A stretch of 64,000 nucleotides of DNA, from the NCBI GenBank assembly GCA_037439465.1, contig JBBIVX010000012.1, positions 1 to 64,000 of the forward strand, in the 5' to 3' direction. Each line of letters starts with the position of its first letter. The first letter of the stretch is position 1. The notes beneath the pieces were generated by a model that saw only the letters and a program-made list of their open reading frames with translations, did no database searches and had not been told where the DNA came from. This document shows, one piece after another, positions 62,262-64,000 of this stretch. A program made the position numbers and the translations under genes. This DNA is from Parasulfuritortus sp037439465. GTDB lineage: Bacteria; Pseudomonadota; Gammaproteobacteria; Burkholderiales; Thiobacillaceae.

Positions 62262-64000
62262 TTGCCCAGGAACTGGAAGTCAGCCTGCACATGGCCTTCA
62301 TGGAAGCACGGCAAAAACGTCATGAGTTCATCACCGTCGAACATCTGCTTCTGGCCATGCTGGACAACCCCTCGGCGGCTGAGGTTCTACGGGCGTGCGC
62401 GACCGACATCAATGTGCTGCGGCAACATCTGACTGAATTCATCGAACACCATACCCCCAGCCTGCCCGGTGAAGACGAAGTGGACACGCAGCCGACCCTG
62501 GGGTTTCAGCGCGTCATTCAGCGTGCCATCCTGCATGTGCAATCCTCCGGTAAAAAGGAAGTGACCGGTGCCAACGTCCTGGTGGCACTGTTCGGCGAGA
62601 AGGATTCACACGCCCTGCACTTTCTCAGCCAACAGGGCGTAACCCGTCTGGACGTGGTCAACTATATTGCTCATGGCATTGCCAAGGCGCCACAGGAAAG
62701 CGGCCAGGGCAATCGCGCCGAGCCCGCCGGGCAGGACCAGGACGGCGAGGCAGCCAATGCCTCCTCCGCCCTCGATGCCTACACCATCAACCTTAATGCC
62801 CAGGCTCAGGCCGGCCGTATCGATCCGCTCATCGGCCGGGAGCGGGAATTGGAACGGGTCATCCAGACGCTCTGCCGCCGACGCAAGAACAACCCATTGC
62901 TGGTGGGCGAGGCGGGAGTTGGCAAGACGGCTATCGCCGAAGGACTGGCGCGCCGGGTGGTGGAAAACAACGTCCCTGAGGTTCTCACCGAGTCCATGGT
63001 TTATACCTTGGACATGGGCGCCCTTCTGGCCGGCACCAAATACCGGGGAGATTTCGAGCAGCGTCTGAAAGCGGTACTCAAGCAGCTCACCAGTAATCCC
63101 AAGGCGATCCTGTTCATCGATGAGATCCACACCTTGATCGGAGCCGGTGCGGCTTCAGGCGGTACCCTCGATGCTTCCAATCTGCTCAAACCTGTTCTCT
63201 CCGCAGGCCAACTGCGCTGCATCGGGGCGACGACCTATAACGAATATCGTGGTGTCTTCGAGAAGGATCATGCCCTTTCCCGCCGTTTCCAGAAGATCGA
63301 TGTCAGCGAGCCCAGCGTGGAAGAGACCGTGGCGATACTGCGCGGTCTGAAGTCGCGTTTCGAGTCGCATCACGGCGTCAGGTACACCCAGGCGGCGCTC
63401 ACCACCGCAGCCGAATTGTCAGCCCGCTATATCAACGACCGCCACCTGCCGGACAAAGCCATCGACGTCATCGACGAAGCCGGCGCCGCGCAGCGCATAC
63501 AGCCAAAGTCGAAGCAAAAAAAGGTGATCACCAACAAAGAGATCGAGGACATCGTCGCCAAGATCGCCCGCATTCCCGCCCGGACGGTAGCCGCCGACGA
63601 GCGCAACGCACTCAGGACCCTGGATCGGGATTTGAAAGCCGTCGTATTCGGTCAGGACAAGGCCATCGACGCCCTCACCGCGGCCATCAAGATGACTCGC
63701 TCCGGCCTGGGCAACCCCCAGAAGCCCATCGGCTCGTTCCTGTTTACCGGTCCCACCGGGGTCGGCAAGACCGAGGTGGCACGGCAACTGGCTTACACCC
63801 TGGGTGTGGAACTCATCCGTTTCGATATGTCCGAGTACATGGAACGGCATGCCGTCTCCCGGCTAATCGGCGCCCCGCCTGGTTACGTCGGTTTCGAGCA
63901 GGGTGGCCTGCTCACCGAGGCCATTACCAAGCATCCTTATGCCGTGCTGTTGCTGGATGAGATCGAGAAGGCCCATCCCGACATCTTCAACGTGCTGTTG
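62258..64000 (+). CDS. clpA: ATP-dependent Clp protease ATPase ClpA, 5' part
   Basis: An AAA+ unfoldase that feeds ClpP. The window contains the first 581 codons; the rest lies to the right. The N-domain begins MIAQELEVSLHMAFMEARQK, the first module has Walker A GEAGVGKTA near residue 218 and the second GPTGVGKTE near 498. The IDEIHTLIGAGAASGG and AHPDIFN segments are typical. The start overlaps clpS, the conserved pair. Confidence 0.96.
   Translation, partial: MIAQELEVSLHMAFMEARQKRHEFITVEHLLLAMLDNPSAAEVLRACATDINVLRQHLTEFIEHHTPSLPGEDEVDTQPTLGFQRVIQRAILHVQSSGKKEVTGANVLVALFGEKDSHALHFLSQQGVTRLDVVNYIAHGIAKAPQESGQGNRAEPAGQDQDGEAANASSALDAYTINLNAQAQAGRIDPLIGRERELERVIQTLCRRRKNNPLLVGEAGVGKTAIAEGLARRVVENNVPEVLTESMVYTLDMGALLAGTKYRGDFEQRLKAVLKQLTSNPKAILFIDEIHTLIGAGAASGGTLDASNLLKPVLSAGQLRCIGATTYNEYRGVFEKDHALSRRFQKIDVSEPSVEETVAILRGLKSRFESHHGVRYTQAALTTAAELSARYINDRHLPDKAIDVIDEAGAAQRIQPKSKQKKVITNKEIEDIVAKIARIPARTVAADERNALRTLDRDLKAVVFGQDKAIDALTAAIKMTRSGLGNPQKPIGSFLFTGPTGVGKTEVARQLAYTLGVELIRFDMSEYMERHAVSRLIGAPPGYVGFEQGGLLTEAITKHPYAVLLLDEIEKAHPDIFNVLL

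Overview
This 64 kb window reads as ordinary chromosome from a betaproteobacterium with the look of Nitrosomonadales or Rhodocyclales; this placement is an inference from gene content and order, not from a marker search. The supporting signs are the order mlaFEDCB, ABC exporter, bolA, murA, hisG, hisD; the earP-efp pair with an EF-P that carries arginine at position 32; the guaB-guaA pair close to smpB and ratAB; and icd, cspA, clpS, clpA in a row. Genes are tightly packed, often with 4-8 bp start/stop overlaps. I found no rRNA, tRNA, CRISPR array or intact mobile element. The only transfer traces are a transposase fragment near 36.0 kb and the start of a YefM-type antitoxin at the left edge.

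Layout. 0-5 kb: antitoxin start, recQ, cysS, a secreted methionine-rich repeat protein and a shortened DUF72-like protein. 5-13 kb: the Mla retrograde lipid transport operon, an ABC-2 exporter, bolA/ibaG, murA, hisG and hisD. 13-18.7 kb: a complete polyhydroxybutyrate (PHB) locus with class III synthase phaC-phaE on the minus strand, and phaA, phaB, phaR and a phasin on the plus strand, with inverted repeats resembling PhaR operators. 18.7-24 kb: low-molecular-weight phosphatase, lon, scpA, scpB, rluB. 24-31 kb: a small mechanosensitive-type membrane protein, prmB-dapE-yffB, ispF-thpR, a host-attachment-family protein, mnmH-smpB, ratA-ratB and a lipoprotein. 31-37.6 kb: guaB-guaA, a DUF2189 membrane protein, the transposase remnant, a membrane-anchored thioredoxin-like protein and fabI. 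37.6-46 kb: a 1151-residue protein that I propose is a PPi-type PEP carboxykinase, tadA with an L,D-transpeptidase-fold protein, a Smr protein, trxB and malQ. 46-58 kb: ftsK-lolA, the oxygen-independent ubiquinone genes ubiU-ubiV with a YhcC-type radical SAM gene, a nitronate monooxygenase-like flavoprotein, earP-efp and gyrA. 58-64 kb: a TRZ/ATZ amidohydrolase, rluE, icd, an unrecorded-looking 58-residue small protein, cspA, clpS and the 5' part of clpA.

Taken together, the genes suggest a PHB-storing, metabolically flexible bacterium that makes ubiquinone with and without oxygen, keeps its outer membrane asymmetric through Mla, and may interconvert PEP and oxaloacetate using pyrophosphate. 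The items most worth following up are the Met-rich MDPxxY repeat protein, the probable PPi-PEPCK, the PhaR-like operators, the 38-bp perfect palindrome between efp and gyrA, and the 58-residue small protein beside icd. Nothing here is clearly a new multi-gene defence or biosynthetic system.
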